Assembly: GCA_028015205.1 (NCBI GenBank)
Contig: CM051516.1
Location: forward strand, 32,502,230 to 32,566,229
Source of the DNA: Mytilisepta virgata
Taxonomy: Eukaryota; Mollusca; Bivalvia; Mytilida; Mytilidae
Direction: 5' to 3'
DNA: 64,000 nucleotides
Position 1 is the first letter of the stretch. The number at the start of each line of letters is the position of its first letter. The notes beneath the pieces are model-generated. The model saw only the letters and a program-made list of their open reading frames with translations, had not been told where the DNA came from and searched no databases. Of the stretch, positions 32,440 to 44,600 are shown piece after piece. A program made the translations under genes and the position numbers.

Positions 32440-33445
32440 TGAATTTACGCATGGCCTAAATGATTCAACAAGATCAGGTTGAAATTTGCAATGTCAAAGT
32501 TGGTTCGACAAAGTACTATGTAGATATCTCTTTGAACGTTCTTATATATGCAGACGATATTGTTTTGTTATCTGAAAGCAAAGCAAAACTCTCTTGATAT
32601 TTTACAAGAATATTGTTCATCTTTAAAATACTGACAAATAAAAAAATATGATATTCAATTCTAATGGCAAGACATTTTTAAACCATTTTACCTATGATAA
32701 TGACCTACATATTATGGTAGTGAAATTTGGGGGGGGGGGACTCACATTTTAAAGATTCTGACCCCTTTGAAAAACTTCATGTTAAATTTATCAAATATAT
32801 ATTAGGGGTTCATTGTAAGGCATCTAATGATGGATGTCGAGCCGGATTTAATAGGATTCCCTTGAAGAATAAAATATTATATTCAATATTCAATTTCCAG
32901 AACCATATAGTTTCTACGAAAAAATCTTTGGTATATGATATACACATGTATTCACTAAATCTGTAGATTCAAACCCTTGGGTCATAAAGATAAAGAGTCT
33001 TTTAAATGAACTTGGAATGTCGTATATCATTAATAACTTTAATTATGTTAAAGGTAATTTAAATTCCATTAGACAAAGAATTAATGACAAATGTTTGCAA
33101 GTTCAAAATGTAAATATACATGTACTTGAATCTAGGAAGTTAGAGTTTTTCAAGAGCGTCTACATAATGGGTCGAAGACCACCCTGTCTTGATATTTTAA
33201 GAAACCGAACTGACAGAGCTGTAATATGTGAGATCCGTATAAGTGCTCATATACTGATGATTGAAAGAATGGGACATCTAAATATTCCCAGAAATGAGAG
33301 ATACTGCTCTGTACGTAATTCTGGTCAAATTGAAAATGAAAAACATTTTCTTTTACATTGTGAAAAATACTCAATCAAAAGGGCCATATTTTACCAAAAA
33401 GTTTCAAATATAATCGATGATCCTATAAAATTTGAAAAAAAATGA
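32440..33445 (+). pseudogene. LINE reverse transcriptase, 5'-truncated and decayed
   Basis: LIYADDIVLLSES at about 32540-32580 is the YxDD catalytic box of a non-LTR reverse transcriptase. After a stop and frameshifts, YGSEIWG (about 32709-32730) and DPFEKLHVKFIKYILGVHCK follow, broken by a G run at 32729-32738. The last open frame (33017-33445) ends with RMGHLNIPRNERYC and ENEKHFLLHCEKYSIKR, the zinc-like H-x4-C tail. Order and motifs suit a Jockey/CR1-like LINE. The domains before the palm, and the endonuclease, are missing. The tail is similar to that at 22640-22990. Confidence 0.75.
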
Positions 33446-34600
33446 AAATAATAAAAACTTTTTATTTAATAACAATTCATAAACAATCCTAAGATTTTCT
33501 TCCTCTTTCATTTCAGACAGTTTGAACCTGCGTAAAGCTGAGCAAACTCTATAGAATTGTCAAATGTCTTTAATGCATAACCATTGTTTATAATATTACA
33601 TATTAATATAGTCATTGTTTACAACACTTATTATGTATGATCTATTATGTAATGAATATGCCATGAGCCTTAACCATTTATTGTTGATGAGTTTGTGCTA
33701 ATAAAATATTTGTATTTATTTTGATAATGAAAAATTGACCAAATTGTTTTTGTTATCTTTTGTCATGAGTGCAGACTATACAGATGGTATCGAATCGCAG
33801 TCAATTCTTTGGATACTTCAATAAGTTATAAAGTTACTTTATGTCATGATTTCAAACTTCAGCATGTTGTAATATATAAAAGAGTTTTTGAATATTGATC
33901 AGATGGCAGTAGATTGTTGCCAGTGATGTAGCGCAAACAGATAAAAACATGATGGAAATGCTTATAGTTGCCAGTAATTTTAAACATGGCCTCGGTATTT
34001 ATGATTAAATATAACCCTAGTCTAGGATGAGATAGAAATGTATCACAATGAGGAAAGTAACATTAATGTCCCATCTGTGCCCCTTTACAAGTATATAATT
34101 AACCCCCCCCCCCCCCCTTACATCATTTGGTACATATTGATTGATTTTTATACCGGAATTTTGGAATTTGCCCTTAGAGCATTTTATGAGCAAAAAAAAA
34201 AAAAAAAAAAAAACGGATTTCGCGGTATCCAGTAAATAGTGAAATCTTCTAAATTACTTGGACTATAATGCTGAAACTGAAGTCATGACTAGTATTACAT
34301 ATGGCAAATTCAAAAGTGGCATGAGATTTTTTTCTGAAACTCCTGGAGGCATAGCAACAAAAGAGTTAAACAATCCTGAAATCGATTGTCACAGAACTCG
34401 TATTACATTCTAAGCGGTAGAAACATAAAAATTGGTGGATTACTAGCACTTTAGAAGTTGTCTCTTTCGAAGGTTTCAGAATTTTGAAATTTGCCCTTTG
34501 GGCAGAAAAAATTTTCTGGAAGAGTCTCAGACTTATTAATTTTTGAAAATTACCACTCAACCATACTATCAGACACTAGCAGAATAATAGCTGTTAAATG
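33446..34600. other. Non-coding; C and A homopolymer runs
   Basis: LINE 3' flank, then AT-rich sequence with a C run at about 34103-34117 and a 22-base A run at 34192-34213. No gene was recognised. Confidence 0.4.
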
Positions 34601-34604
34601 GAAT

Positions 34605-34990
34605 ATTTTGATTTCAAAAAAAATAATTCCAACTTTGGTAAATTTCCTGAAAGACTTTAAGACCTTCATTTTTTGGAAATGTATCTGGTCAACCATATAT
34701 ATTTATAACCATTAATGTTATAACAAGAGTTAAGGTAACAATTCAATTTCCAAAAATGAAATTCCAACTTTGGTAAATATCCTTAAAGACTCTAAGACCT
34801 TCATTTTTTGAAATGTATCTAGCAACCATGCATATTAATAACCATTAATATCATTAGAGTTAAAGTTACCATTCAATTTCCAAAAATTGGATTCCAAATT
34901 TGGTTAATTTCCTGAAAGATTCTTAAGATCTGAATTTTTTTTGAAAAGTACCTAGCAACCATACATAACAGACAAATCAAGGAGTTAAAA
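34605..34990 (+). repeat. Three tandem units of about 127 bp
   Basis: TTCCAACTTTGGTAAAT, then CTGAAAGACTTTAAGACCTT, CATTTTTTGGAAATGTATCT, AGCAACCAT and AATAACCATTAAT recur in order at about 34608, 34745 and 34870. The units are diverged and non-coding. Confidence 0.7.
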
Positions 34991-35051
34991 CAAATTGCTT
35001 ACAAAAAAAAATCAAAACAGGACAACATAATACTTTCACTGTGAACTACTA

Positions 35052-35125
35052 CAAAAGTGGCGTCCGGTGCTCCGGAAAGGTAATCATGCCCTGCTCCGTT
35101 AATGACACCCGCCATATTGTATGGA
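35052..35125 (-). repeat. Dispersed retroelement-tail repeat, copy 2
   Basis: GGTGCTCCGGAAAGGTAATC, TGCCCTGCTCCGTTAATGAC and ACCCGCCAT form the reverse-strand version of the 334-440 module. Confidence 0.65.
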
Positions 35126-36990
35126 TTAATGTAAGAAGAACTGGTAGAGTCAATTCCTGTAAGACGTGAAATCTAACTGAAGATATCTATTATCATTTGT
35201 GATTTCGGTCGCCCAGAGCTTAAGTACATGTGTCGACGGTATTTAATTTCCTGTTTATTGGGGTAGATAATCCTTAAAATTAGATAAATTATAACAAGAG
35301 ATGGTACATCATCAATATATTAATATCAATTTAAAGGTCTGGATCAATGCCTTACAGGTAGAGATCAAATCTGCTCCGAAATTAGCATGCATGACATACC
35401 TATTGCAAATCTATTTAAAATTATGTACAAAACGTCATTCCGATATTTACAGTCATGACAGTAATGAATATGTATTTTAAGAAATTATTTTATGAAATGA
35501 GTCAATGTTGCCGACAAACATCTAGGTGGTGACGTCTCCACCTACAAAATCGATCCTAAATTTAATGAGGATTTTTCCACAGCATGTTGCCATTTACATA
35601 CAGGCATTATATTGGTGAAACAGGTCGATAATTACAAAATTATAACGATTGTAACACAAGTTCATCCGTATCGGTTATTTATTCTAACTTCGATAAAACA
35701 TAAACATGATCGATAAATACCAAACATAATCATATGTAGACTAAGATAAATTAATTCGAAAAATAAAGAACTGAAATAATTATACTTATATTCAAAACAT
35801 CAAAAACATTGTTTAATAAGATTATATTCCCTACTTGCAGAGCTCGGGATGCATACGTATTTTATCATTTTTTGACAGAGTTATCGTTCATCACAGCAGG
35901 TGTGACTTCGAGGTCACTCATGGCATTTCACCAAAATTGAAAGAAAAAGATTGAGGAGTTTGAACGAAGAACGGAATTCCCTACAAACAGTATTAACTGT
36001 GCAATCGAGAACTTGGGGCTTTTCCATTTTTTTCACTGGTAAGACATTGAAAATTTTCATATGTATCCCAACTGCATAAAATTGACAGCACATCCTATAT
36101 ACAATGATATAAGGAGGAATTCCTTTCACCTTTCGGGCTTTTCTGTTTTATCATTCGGATTGAAAGATAAATCGGCGTGTTCCTAGTGAGACACCTGATG
36201 TAAAGAACGAAACTTTTGGCGGGATAGTTAACTGCAAGTCAGGAATAACTTATCACATGTAACCAGTGGTAGCGATGAGAATTTATATTTTAAAATAATT
36301 TATGGGAACAACATACCCTAACGGTAATAATTGCTGGTGAATACGACCCCGCTGATGAATTTATGATAGAAGTTTTTTATTGACGCTAAATAACACCATG
36401 AATTATAAATTGTATATGATACCCCATTTTCAATGAAAATATACATGTAGCAAGACGTTATTAATTTAAAACCATCTTAGTATTTAATTTTTTGGATTGG
36501 TCATAGTACTTAAATTATTTGTCATGTGTAATAAACATGATAAGTTCGAATAGCACAATAATTAATGTATTAAATAAATTCAAATTAACTAAAGAATCGA
36601 AATCAGTTAATTTGTCGACAATTAGCAATTTCCTTTTCATAATTTATTTTCTTAGATAATATTTGCATATAAGCTTGGTACAAGGAATTACAAAAGTGGC
36701 GTCAATGACTGCCTCTATAACATTGGAATATAAATTTCCAAATTTCAACTGCGGGTTTATATAACGAAACCTTTTCGCTTGACGATTCAAACTTTCATGA
36801 AAATGGAATTTTAGATTCCAATATGAACCTGAATATACCGAGGATCTGGGTGAAATTGAACAGTAAAATGAAAGACCCACACCCAAATAATACAAACTGG
36901 TGAAAATGCATAAGCAAGCCTTTACCATTCGAATGTTTATGTTAATGCCACTAGACATTAAGTCTAGTTTGATTTGTTCAAAATTGATAT
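35126..36990. other. Non-coding, AT-rich
   Basis: Longest open frame is 104 codons on the minus strand (36958-36644). It has no recognisable motif, start context or splice sites, and I do not regard it as a gene. No repeats of note. Confidence 0.35.
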
Positions 36991-36999
36991 GGAGGAGTG

Positions 37000-37352
37000 G
37001 GTGAATTATTGTTTAACGTCCAGAGGAAGCCATTAGGTGCATATCAGGACAATACCATGTTGATTTGATATGAATATGATCCCTGCTTTGTACTAGGTCG
37101 ACACGTTGAGCCGGAATTTTAATGTGCTAGCTCACGAGGTAACTGTCCGCAGGAAGACATATCAACCCACCCGGACACAATTTACTGACTCCGAGCCGAC
37201 CAGTCCTTTGCTCTTACTCCTACATGACGCGTGCTTGGCGGAGAAGAAGCAAATACCAATTTTAATGTCCTTGGTTCGACCCGGGCGGGGATCGAAACCA
37301 CGATCTTCCGCATTCGAGGCGAGCACACTACAACGATACCACAGAGGCGGTA
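37000..37352 (-). mobile_element. tRNA-derived SINE
   Basis: On the minus strand the head runs CGCCTCTGTGGTATCGTTGT, then GTGCTCGCCTCGAATGCGGA, and a B box GGTTTCGATCC (37299-37289). The body contains the TGTCCGGGTGGGTTGATATG block, and the tail runs towards 37000. Pol III-type A and B boxes at SINE-like spacing, without a full tRNA fold, mark a SINE. The 112-codon plus frame and 64-codon minus frame across it are shadows. Confidence 0.65.
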
Positions 37353-37449
37353 AAAGTTATATGGATAATGGTACATGTGTAAGTGACAATTTTGAGTTCA
37401 AGACAATATTAAAAAACTATATTGCAAGTCGATTAATATATTAAAGTTA

Positions 37450-38210
37450 AAATTTGCCATTAAATTCTCAAAACAAGAACCACGTTGAAAAACCTTTCTC
37501 CCTAGCTTGCAAGTCATTTTGAAAATGCATGCCCATGACATGCCACTTTCGATTTACGACCTTGTGGTTTTACGACTCCACCCACATCGATTGTGGTCCC
37601 ACTTATAAAAAATGACTGGCTCCCGTACATCGCTTAAATCAAATTATTTGTTTTATCCTTCATCAATACCTTATTGAATTGATCATTATAACACAACAAA
37701 ACCTTCTGATATAGGGGTGATGGTTTCGAAATATTCCCTAAGGCTATCACTTCAGTTCCTTTTCTTCTATATTAGCCCTATCTATAAACTTAGGTTTATT
37801 CGAAAATAAAAACAGACAGACTAAAGAGGTGCACAAATAGTCCCCATAAAATTTCCATAGTCTGAAGAAAAATGTCCTCCAAACTCAAATTCATATATTG
37901 TTGATTAGAAATTCCAGCATGTTACATTGATAACAACATCAGCCTCAGAGTACGTTTTGTTAGAATCGGTGTTCTTTTGACAAAAGAAGCTTTTTTCTTA
38001 CCTAATACTAAATTTCTAGATGGGCGTATCTTTATTTCCATAAATCATTGGTGAATTATATCTTATAGTTTATCATGTGGAATGGTAGTGTACAGTGTAT
38101 AGAAATATTTTTTTTAATACTATTGCAATAGGTAAGGCTAGAAGAAAGTTGTTCCTATTAATCTTTAGAACTTTTTAGAATTCACATCCATGACATCTGA
38201 TTCTCGCCAT
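37450..38210. other. Non-coding, AT-rich
   Basis: No gene was recognised. A possible poly(A) signal for the minus-strand gene (TTTATT on plus) at about 38026 is far from the stop codon. Confidence 0.3.
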
Positions 38211-38214
38211 TTGT

Positions 38215-38490
38215 AGGTAAAGTCAAGAAATACCAAAGGGATATTCGAAGGAGAGAAAAATAGTAACAACTGACAAACTCCGGAGAACAACGAAGACAAG
38301 ACCAAAACAATACATGCACTACAATTAACAACTAAAAACATATGAACAACATGGACCCCACTAAAAAACCGGGGGGTGGACTCAGGTGCTCCGGAAGAGT
38401 AAGCAGTCTCTGCTTCCTGCAGGACACCCGCCATGCTGTCCATGTCAAATCCGATATGCGGAAGGGATAATATCAACGGAACAGGTCCAT
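38215..38490 (-). repeat. Dispersed retroelement-tail repeat, copy 3
   Basis: Minus-strand copy with GGTGCTCCGGAAGAGTAAGC, CTGCTTCCTGCAGGACACCC and AACATGGACCCCACTAAAAA on plus. It includes a longer flank than copies 1 and 2. The 103-codon minus frame in it is part of the repeat. Confidence 0.65.
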
Positions 38491-38535
38491 TTTCATTCGG
38501 GAAACGGTTTTTTTCACACCTGTCATAAAACAGAC

Positions 38536-38541
38536 TTTATT
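38536..38541 (-). terminator. Candidate poly(A) signal AATAAA for the HEPN/NB-ARC gene
   Basis: TTTATT on plus gives AATAAA on minus, about 525 bp past the stop codon at 39065. It is the nearest exact hexamer I saw. In AT-rich DNA chance hits are common, so support is weak. Confidence 0.25.
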
Positions 38542-38579
38542 ACAGTAGCTATTAACAATATGATATAAAATAGTAAGGA

Positions 38580-39064
38580 GTTTTGGCTTGGTGTAGTAGT
38601 GCATTTGATAGACCCAACGATATACCTCTGTTTTGTATGGACACTTGTGAAGTTTGGGTATCCAGTAAATGGAAGGCAGGTATTACTAATTATTGTCATT
38701 ACTTACTGTAATACCAAAGGAATATAAAAAGAAATATCATAATTGATAATTTGTTCCTTCGGTATCGCAGTGCGTGTGCAAGTAATTGTCAATACCCAAA
38801 GTAACAGCACTTGGGACGAACCTTACAGTGGTCCTAAAGAGAAAGATAAAACTGTGGAAAGTTATAACGAATGGACGAGCTAAGGCAATTGCTCACACTG
38901 GCCTTTAGCCAGGTGAATTAAAAACCGATTTCCAAAAATATTTTGTTTAGGAGACTTAGAACAACCAGTAACAAGTGTATTTAATATATGTAATAGTCAG
39001 CAGCGGTTTCTCCATTGCAAAATTTTACAGTTTGACAGTTTAATCGGAAATTCTGTATATAGTT
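38580..39064 (-). other. Probable 3' UTR of the HEPN/NB-ARC gene
   Basis: Non-coding stretch directly downstream of the stop codon on the minus strand. No repeat or gene was recognised in it. Confidence 0.35.
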
Positions 39065-41620
39065 TTACCAAGTTTGGAAAGGAGGTAAGCTATCAGTATA
39101 AATACAAAGCACCTTTCCACCATCCTTAAACGAGGCCCAACAAAATATTTTCTTTGTTGTAAATGTTTTTGCTGACAGAATGCCACACTCATTCACAAGG
39201 TGATATAAATCGGCATTTGAAAATGTTATATCAAGAGTAACACTACGATCATATAGCAACATCTTCGTCTTTGGATCATAAGGACCATATTCCTGTCCCG
39301 ACTGTACTTTTATAATAAATCTTTTCCCACCCGTGCGATCAGGCGGTGGGCCTTCGCGTATTCCTTTCAATGAAGATTCGAAAGTACGAACATTGCCAGG
39401 TTTTGTAAATGGCTCGGTTTTATTTATACAAATTTGAATAGTATATTCTTTGTGGATAAATTTACAAATATATTTGTGACGCTTCCAGTGATTAAGTTGA
39501 CACTCTTTTGAACAGTAAGTCGCTGTTCTGCAATTACCACAAGATTTTAGATTTCTTGCCATTCTAAAACATGAACAACATGCCTGTACTATTTGAACAG
39601 CAGTTTTTGGATGCTGAACACCTCTGTTATTGTTTCTTCTCACATTTCTGTTTGTTATAATCGGAGGTCTAGAATATTCTCCCGTCTCTTCTGCCCAGCC
39701 AATTTTTTCTAACGAAGCTTCCAAACGTTTCTTCGCTGCCATATTTTTAGCGTAAGAATCCTCTGATGAAGGCAGTACAAAGATATCGGGTCCAGAATGG
39801 TCTCTGATCCTATTAGCATCGATAATAACCGAAGCTGAATAATTCGTTCCAAATCGTATTCCTCCACATTTGTTTTCAAATATATCATTTCCAATTATAT
39901 ATGCTGATGATCTCGATTTAATCATCATACCCCATAACCAGTTATCTGCTATTTTGTTTCTTGTTACTTCATACGTACCACCATCAAAAGATATACCACT
40001 TAATCCATTTTGACAAATAATGTTGTCAACAATTAGTGCTTTTGATGCTTCATAAGAAGTCATTCTCATAACTGAAGGATTGTCAATGCTTGCTTGAAGT
40101 ATGCCTCCACACAATATACCTTCTTGGCCATTTCTTTGGATCACATTTCCACGTATAATTCCACTTCCCCTAGGTGAAATTGTTATACCATGAAACTGGT
40201 TGTCAATAATGACATTATTTGCAACTTCTACGCTTCCTCCATTACGAGCCTCTATCCCCATTTGTCTCATATTACATATTGTACTGTTCTTTACTTCAAG
40301 GTGTGTTCCATCTCCATCCGATAAGGCACCCCCACCACCGCATCTGTTAAGTATACAAGTGTCTATACAAGCTTTTCCTCCTGAACAGACAACAAAACCA
40401 GGACAACCACTTTCACCAGTAGGGAAATTAGCGAGGCCTCTTTGCATTAATGGTCTATTACATTTTACTGGGCTTTTGACACAACCGGGACCTCCATTAC
40501 ATCGTGGATAGTCATCACATCCTTTTTGGCCGTTTGAAAATTTACATCTGAAAAACATGGCAATTGCGTTTTCACTTACAGATACTTGTGCACTTCCTGA
40601 AACGAAAGAGATGTTTTCAAAATGAAAATGAATTTGCTTTTCACGCTCAAATTTGAAACTGAAAACAGAACTGGGTAGTCTTAATATCTGCAGACAATAC
40701 TTCAGGTTTACTTCGACACCGTCCTCAATTCCAATGATCTGAATACTCTTTGTAGTCAAAACAGGCCTCGAAAGAATATATAAACCCTTTTTAAGTAACA
40801 AGGTCGTATTTGGCCTTTCTTCTACTTCGGCTATTTCTTGTCCAAGATCATCTGAACAGTTTAAAACATTGTAAACAACAATTGGGTAATTTATTTTCAT
40901 TCTGTACTCTACAAGACAGTCTTCATTCATGTTTGCAGCAATACATGCAGCTGCTAGTCCAACTTTTTCCATTGCAGGCGGCAATAAACCTGATTTTACC
41001 AAATAGCCTATTGCATACGCTTTCCAGCAGTAGCCTTTCCAATAGTTAGGCGCCAATTTTGTACATTCGTTAGCGTCTATCAATGCATTTTCATAATCTT
41101 CAACTTTGAGATACATTAAACTCCTATTTGACAACAATCTATGGTCAATGCAATCTTCAGGACATGACCTAATACCTTCCGTATAGTATTGTATTGCATC
41201 TTGGTACCTTTTTCCCTTGTAAGCTTCATTCCCTTTAAGTCTAAAACGCTCTATATCAGTTACATCTTCTAATTTGTCATCATTAACTGAGTTAATTGGA
41301 CAAATAGCAGATATACCGTCTCGAATTTTAGATCTCTCCTTTTCAAATAAAGGAATCTTTATAGATGTATACTGTATACATTTTTCCTCTGGAAGATTTA
41401 TAGCTGCCATTATGTTAAGCATCTGAACCTGATCTGCTAAAGCCTCATCTTGTTGTAGGTGAACACTATGAAATATTGCTGTGGTATGTAGAACATTAAC
41501 TGTTTCTATATTGAAATGTAAAGAACTGTCATCTGCTTTCAGGTAATTTTTCAGAAATAAAAAAAGATGCCCTTTTAAACTGTTTGCATTTGTCGCCAAT
41601 TTACTCCATAAGTATAGAGC
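39065..41620 (-). CDS. Exon 3, second part: TPRs, parallel beta-helix, MYND finger
   Basis: The frame resumes with ALYLWSKLATNANSLKGHLF (the listed TTG start at 41599 is not a real start). Counting from that TTG, two to three TPRs occupy about 113-205 (FRLKGNEAYKGKRYQDAIQY, then ALIDANECTKLAPNYWKGY). A right-handed parallel beta-helix of about 350 residues follows, with repeated N-x-I-x(5)-G-I and G-N-x-I turns, such as GNVIQRNGQEGI. An insert at about 360-420 has ten cysteines. MYND ligands are C674, C677, C687, C690, C696, C700, H708 and C712, in canonical spacing. A final module of about 130 residues contains IKVQSGQEYGPYDPKTKMLL and is unrecognised. FBXO11-type proteins also pair a beta-helix with a zinc finger, but not MYND with NB-ARC. 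Confidence 0.85.
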   Translation of the reverse strand, partial: ALYLWSKLATNANSLKGHLFLFLKNYLKADDSSLHFNIETVNVLHTTAIFHSVHLQQDEALADQVQMLNIMAAINLPEEKCIQYTSIKIPLFEKERSKIRDGISAICPINSVNDDKLEDVTDIERFRLKGNEAYKGKRYQDAIQYYTEGIRSCPEDCIDHRLLSNRSLMYLKVEDYENALIDANECTKLAPNYWKGYCWKAYAIGYLVKSGLLPPAMEKVGLAAACIAANMNEDCLVEYRMKINYPIVVYNVLNCSDDLGQEIAEVEERPNTTLLLKKGLYILSRPVLTTKSIQIIGIEDGVEVNLKYCLQILRLPSSVFSFKFEREKQIHFHFENISFVSGSAQVSVSENAIAMFFRCKFSNGQKGCDDYPRCNGGPGCVKSPVKCNRPLMQRGLANFPTGESGCPGFVVCSGGKACIDTCILNRCGGGGALSDGDGTHLEVKNSTICNMRQMGIEARNGGSVEVANNVIIDNQFHGITISPRGSGIIRGNVIQRNGQEGILCGGILQASIDNPSVMRMTSYEASKALIVDNIICQNGLSGISFDGGTYEVTRNKIADNWLWGMMIKSRSSAYIIGNDIFENKCGGIRFGTNYSASVIIDANRIRDHSGPDIFVLPSSEDSYAKNMAAKKRLEASLEKIGWAEETGEYSRPPIITNRNVRRNNNRGVQHPKTAVQIVQACCSCFRMARNLKSCGNCRTATYCSKECQLNHWKRHKYICKFIHKEYTIQICINKTEPFTKPGNVRTFESSLKGIREGPPPDRTGGKRFIIKVQSGQEYGPYDPKTKMLLYDRSVTLDITFSNADLYHLVNECGILSAKTFTTKKIFCWASFKDGGKVLCIYTDSLPPFQTW

Positions 41621-44600
41621 TCCCTGGATGTCATTTCCTCTTTCCCCTCCAGCAAAAGGTCATACGGTGATGTTGTTGACTGAAGTGCTTTGTTAATCAT
41701 TCTTATGGCACAATGAAAAGTAAGTTTTATATCATCATTATTTATCATGCCTTCTCTTATGACCTCTTGGACAAGTCTATGGACTGATAATGCATTTTCT
41801 CGGTACTGCTGGAATAAGGAAAATCTAGTCAAAATTTCTGAAATTTGTTTCACACCACATGAATCTTGTAGCGCATCCTTTAAGTCTTCATCTTCGATTT
41901 CTGGTACACCATTGTTGAACATTTCTAGTGGAATGTCGTCAGCAAATAGAAACGATGCAATCTGCATTACCTTAACAGCTGCATATCCTATTCCTTCTTC
42001 TTCTGATTCTTTCTGTATATAGTCCATATTCATTTGCCATGTTGTTTTAACAGCCAGTCTCTCCTTTGAAATTTCCATAGAAGTTTTTATCTTAGAAGCA
42101 TTCAGTAGTTTTAGTCGTTTTTTTTCAAATCGTTCCATATACTCACTGAACGAACACCTCTTTGCCTTTATAAAGGCAACTGATTGTTCAAGGGCAAGAG
42201 GCAACCCACCTAACTCCTCTACTAATTTTATCATATGTTCGTTTTCTGTATCATCAAATCTCTCTGTTCGCTGCATCATAAAAACAAGCCCTTCCCTTTG
42301 ACTTAATACATCAAGAAAAACGCAGTTGTCAACTTGAAAGGAATCTTCAGCCTCTGCTGGTTTCCGTCTTGAAGTAATCAAAATGTGTCCATTAGATCCC
42401 CGTTTCCATGTACCAAGTAATAGTTCCTTCATGTTGCCCGTTATTTCTTCACCATCAGCGTTGTCGACTACAAGTAACCATTTTTGTTTGAGTGAAGCGA
42501 CCCATTTAAGTGTTCTTAGCAAAGTTTCCTTTGGACTGCGTCCAGTAGAATTTATATCAAAAGAAAGATTCGATATGGTCGTTTCTAAGGTTGCATTTGA
42601 TTCCGCAGATATCCAGAAAATTCCGGCAGGATAGAATCTTTGAAATGTCCATGCAAACTCAATTGCCAAAGTTGTTTTCCCGCATCCTCCTAACCCGCAA
42701 ATGACCTGGCTATATAGGCTGTCTTCAAATTTCATAAATGTTGATTGTAATTCCAATAATTCGCATTCACGACCAACAAAACATTTTAAGCGATCTGGCG
42801 GATAAAAATATACCTTTCCTTCAGGTCTGTCATGTGATATATATTTGATTTCCTCAATGTGAGTTTTTATCTCATCTATATTTTCCTTCATTTCGTCAAT
42901 TTCTGTTTTTGTTTTGTTTTGTTGTATTGTGATACTATGAATTGTATCTCTCACTGATAGCTGATCTGTTGAAAGTTGTTCAACCTTCTCAGTCGTTTGT
43001 ACAATTGCAAGATTTAAATTTTGAATTTGGTCACTGTGTACTTTCTGTCGACTTTCGATTACTGTTGCGTTATGCTTCAAACTCTCAACATCTTCATCCA
43101 TTTTTTCAACTTTTTCCTTGTATTCAACTTGGTTATTTTCGATTTTTTCTACTCGTTTATCAAAAGCTGTCAATGCCTTTTGTATACCTGATATTTCCAC
43201 ACCAACCTTCTTAAAGCTTGTGTCTATTTCTTCAGTCACTGCAAGTGCATACTTAGCAAGAGCTTCGGTTTGCTTACTTATTTCTTCTAACAGTTCAAGA
43301 CCAATTGTGGTCCCTTGAAGAAAGTGGAGACCTAAAAAAATATCTGACATGATAAAATCCTTTATATTATTAAATGTTACATAGAATAGAAAATGGAAAC
43401 GGGGTGTTTGTCAAAGTGACAACAACCCGACAAAAGAGCACATGTTTTTATTTATTTATTGACTTTATTTTTTTTCACTGAGAAACGTTAATGACTACTG
43501 GTAAAAACTGTTATAACCAAAAGTAAACAATGGCGTGAAAGAGAAAACCCAAAAGACAAAAATCAATAAAACAGTTCCTGGATAAAAGGATAAAAATTAC
43601 CAGGATAAAAAGAACAGTAACGCAAAAGATTAACAGTTCAAAATTAGAACTAATATAATAATAAGAATGGAACACAAAAATGTCATGCCTGTAGAGTTGC
43701 ATTTTGACTAAAAACTATATTGAAACTCTGTTGAGATTTAGCTTAACTATGCATACTCCAGTAAAAGAAAATCTTATATAAACAATAATTATTATTATGA
43801 ATTCAATTCAGTTGAAGACCTAACATGCTACTGGTATTGAGAAAACCGAAGAACATATAGGTAACCTAACCACCAGAGGTCAAGTAGAGTTTTTATACTG
43901 CTACGATATTTTTTATCTAGACAAGAGGCTCTCAAGAGACCGTATCGCGCAACTGTTTTTTTTGTGTGTGTAGATCTTGCATCAATGATTATGCTTGCTA
44001 TTGAATATATACCGTGGCATGTTTCGCCTTAATATTGATTTGTAGGGTCCTGAACCCAAATATATCTGGTTGCTAGGGACTTTTACATCGTTTGAAATGG
44101 ATGTTTTCAATGACCTTGACCCTTGAGCCTTCATATTGATTTGTACAGCTATATTATAGGGTCTAAATATATATGGCTGCTAGGGACATTTTTTAATCGG
44201 TTGCTATGGACTTTTTTAATGACCTGCCATTTTACTTGTACAGCTACCATTTAATGTATTTGAAGTTATGCTCCAAACATCTGTGACAATATGTCTGACC
44301 ATTATTTTCACTGATAATCACTGTTTACATGTAAATAATCTTTTTAAGGGAAAAAACTCTTATAAGTTGTCAATTGACAATTTTGGTCGCGTTAAAATAT
44401 TTTTAGATCTTGTTTTGTGTACATTTTTAATGTTTACAGTTTGTGTTTATCTACATCTATAATAATATTCAAGTTAATAACCTACATCTGTTAAACTGCA
44501 AAATTTCCTTAAAATTAACAATTCAGGGACAATAACCCAAAAATGGGTGGACTGATTTGTCTGAAAATTTCATGGCATGTAGATTTTGACCTGATAAACA

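Noticed and set aside
36644..36958. 104-codon minus-strand ORF as a gene
   Set aside because: No domain, poor start context, no splice signals, AT-rich chance open frame.
37106..37444. 112-codon ORF as a gene
   Set aside because: It lies across a tRNA-derived SINE and matches the usual chance translation of that repeat.
39065..41599. An independent gene starting at 41599
   Set aside because: The start codon is TTG and coding similarity continues upstream (ALYLWSK). It is the second part of exon 3.
41575..43350. A complete 591-residue NB-ARC protein starting at ATG 43350
   Set aside because: The ATG sits just upstream of a splice acceptor, the exon-2 donor phase fits the acceptor, and the last residues after RELY are out of frame with the continuing homology.
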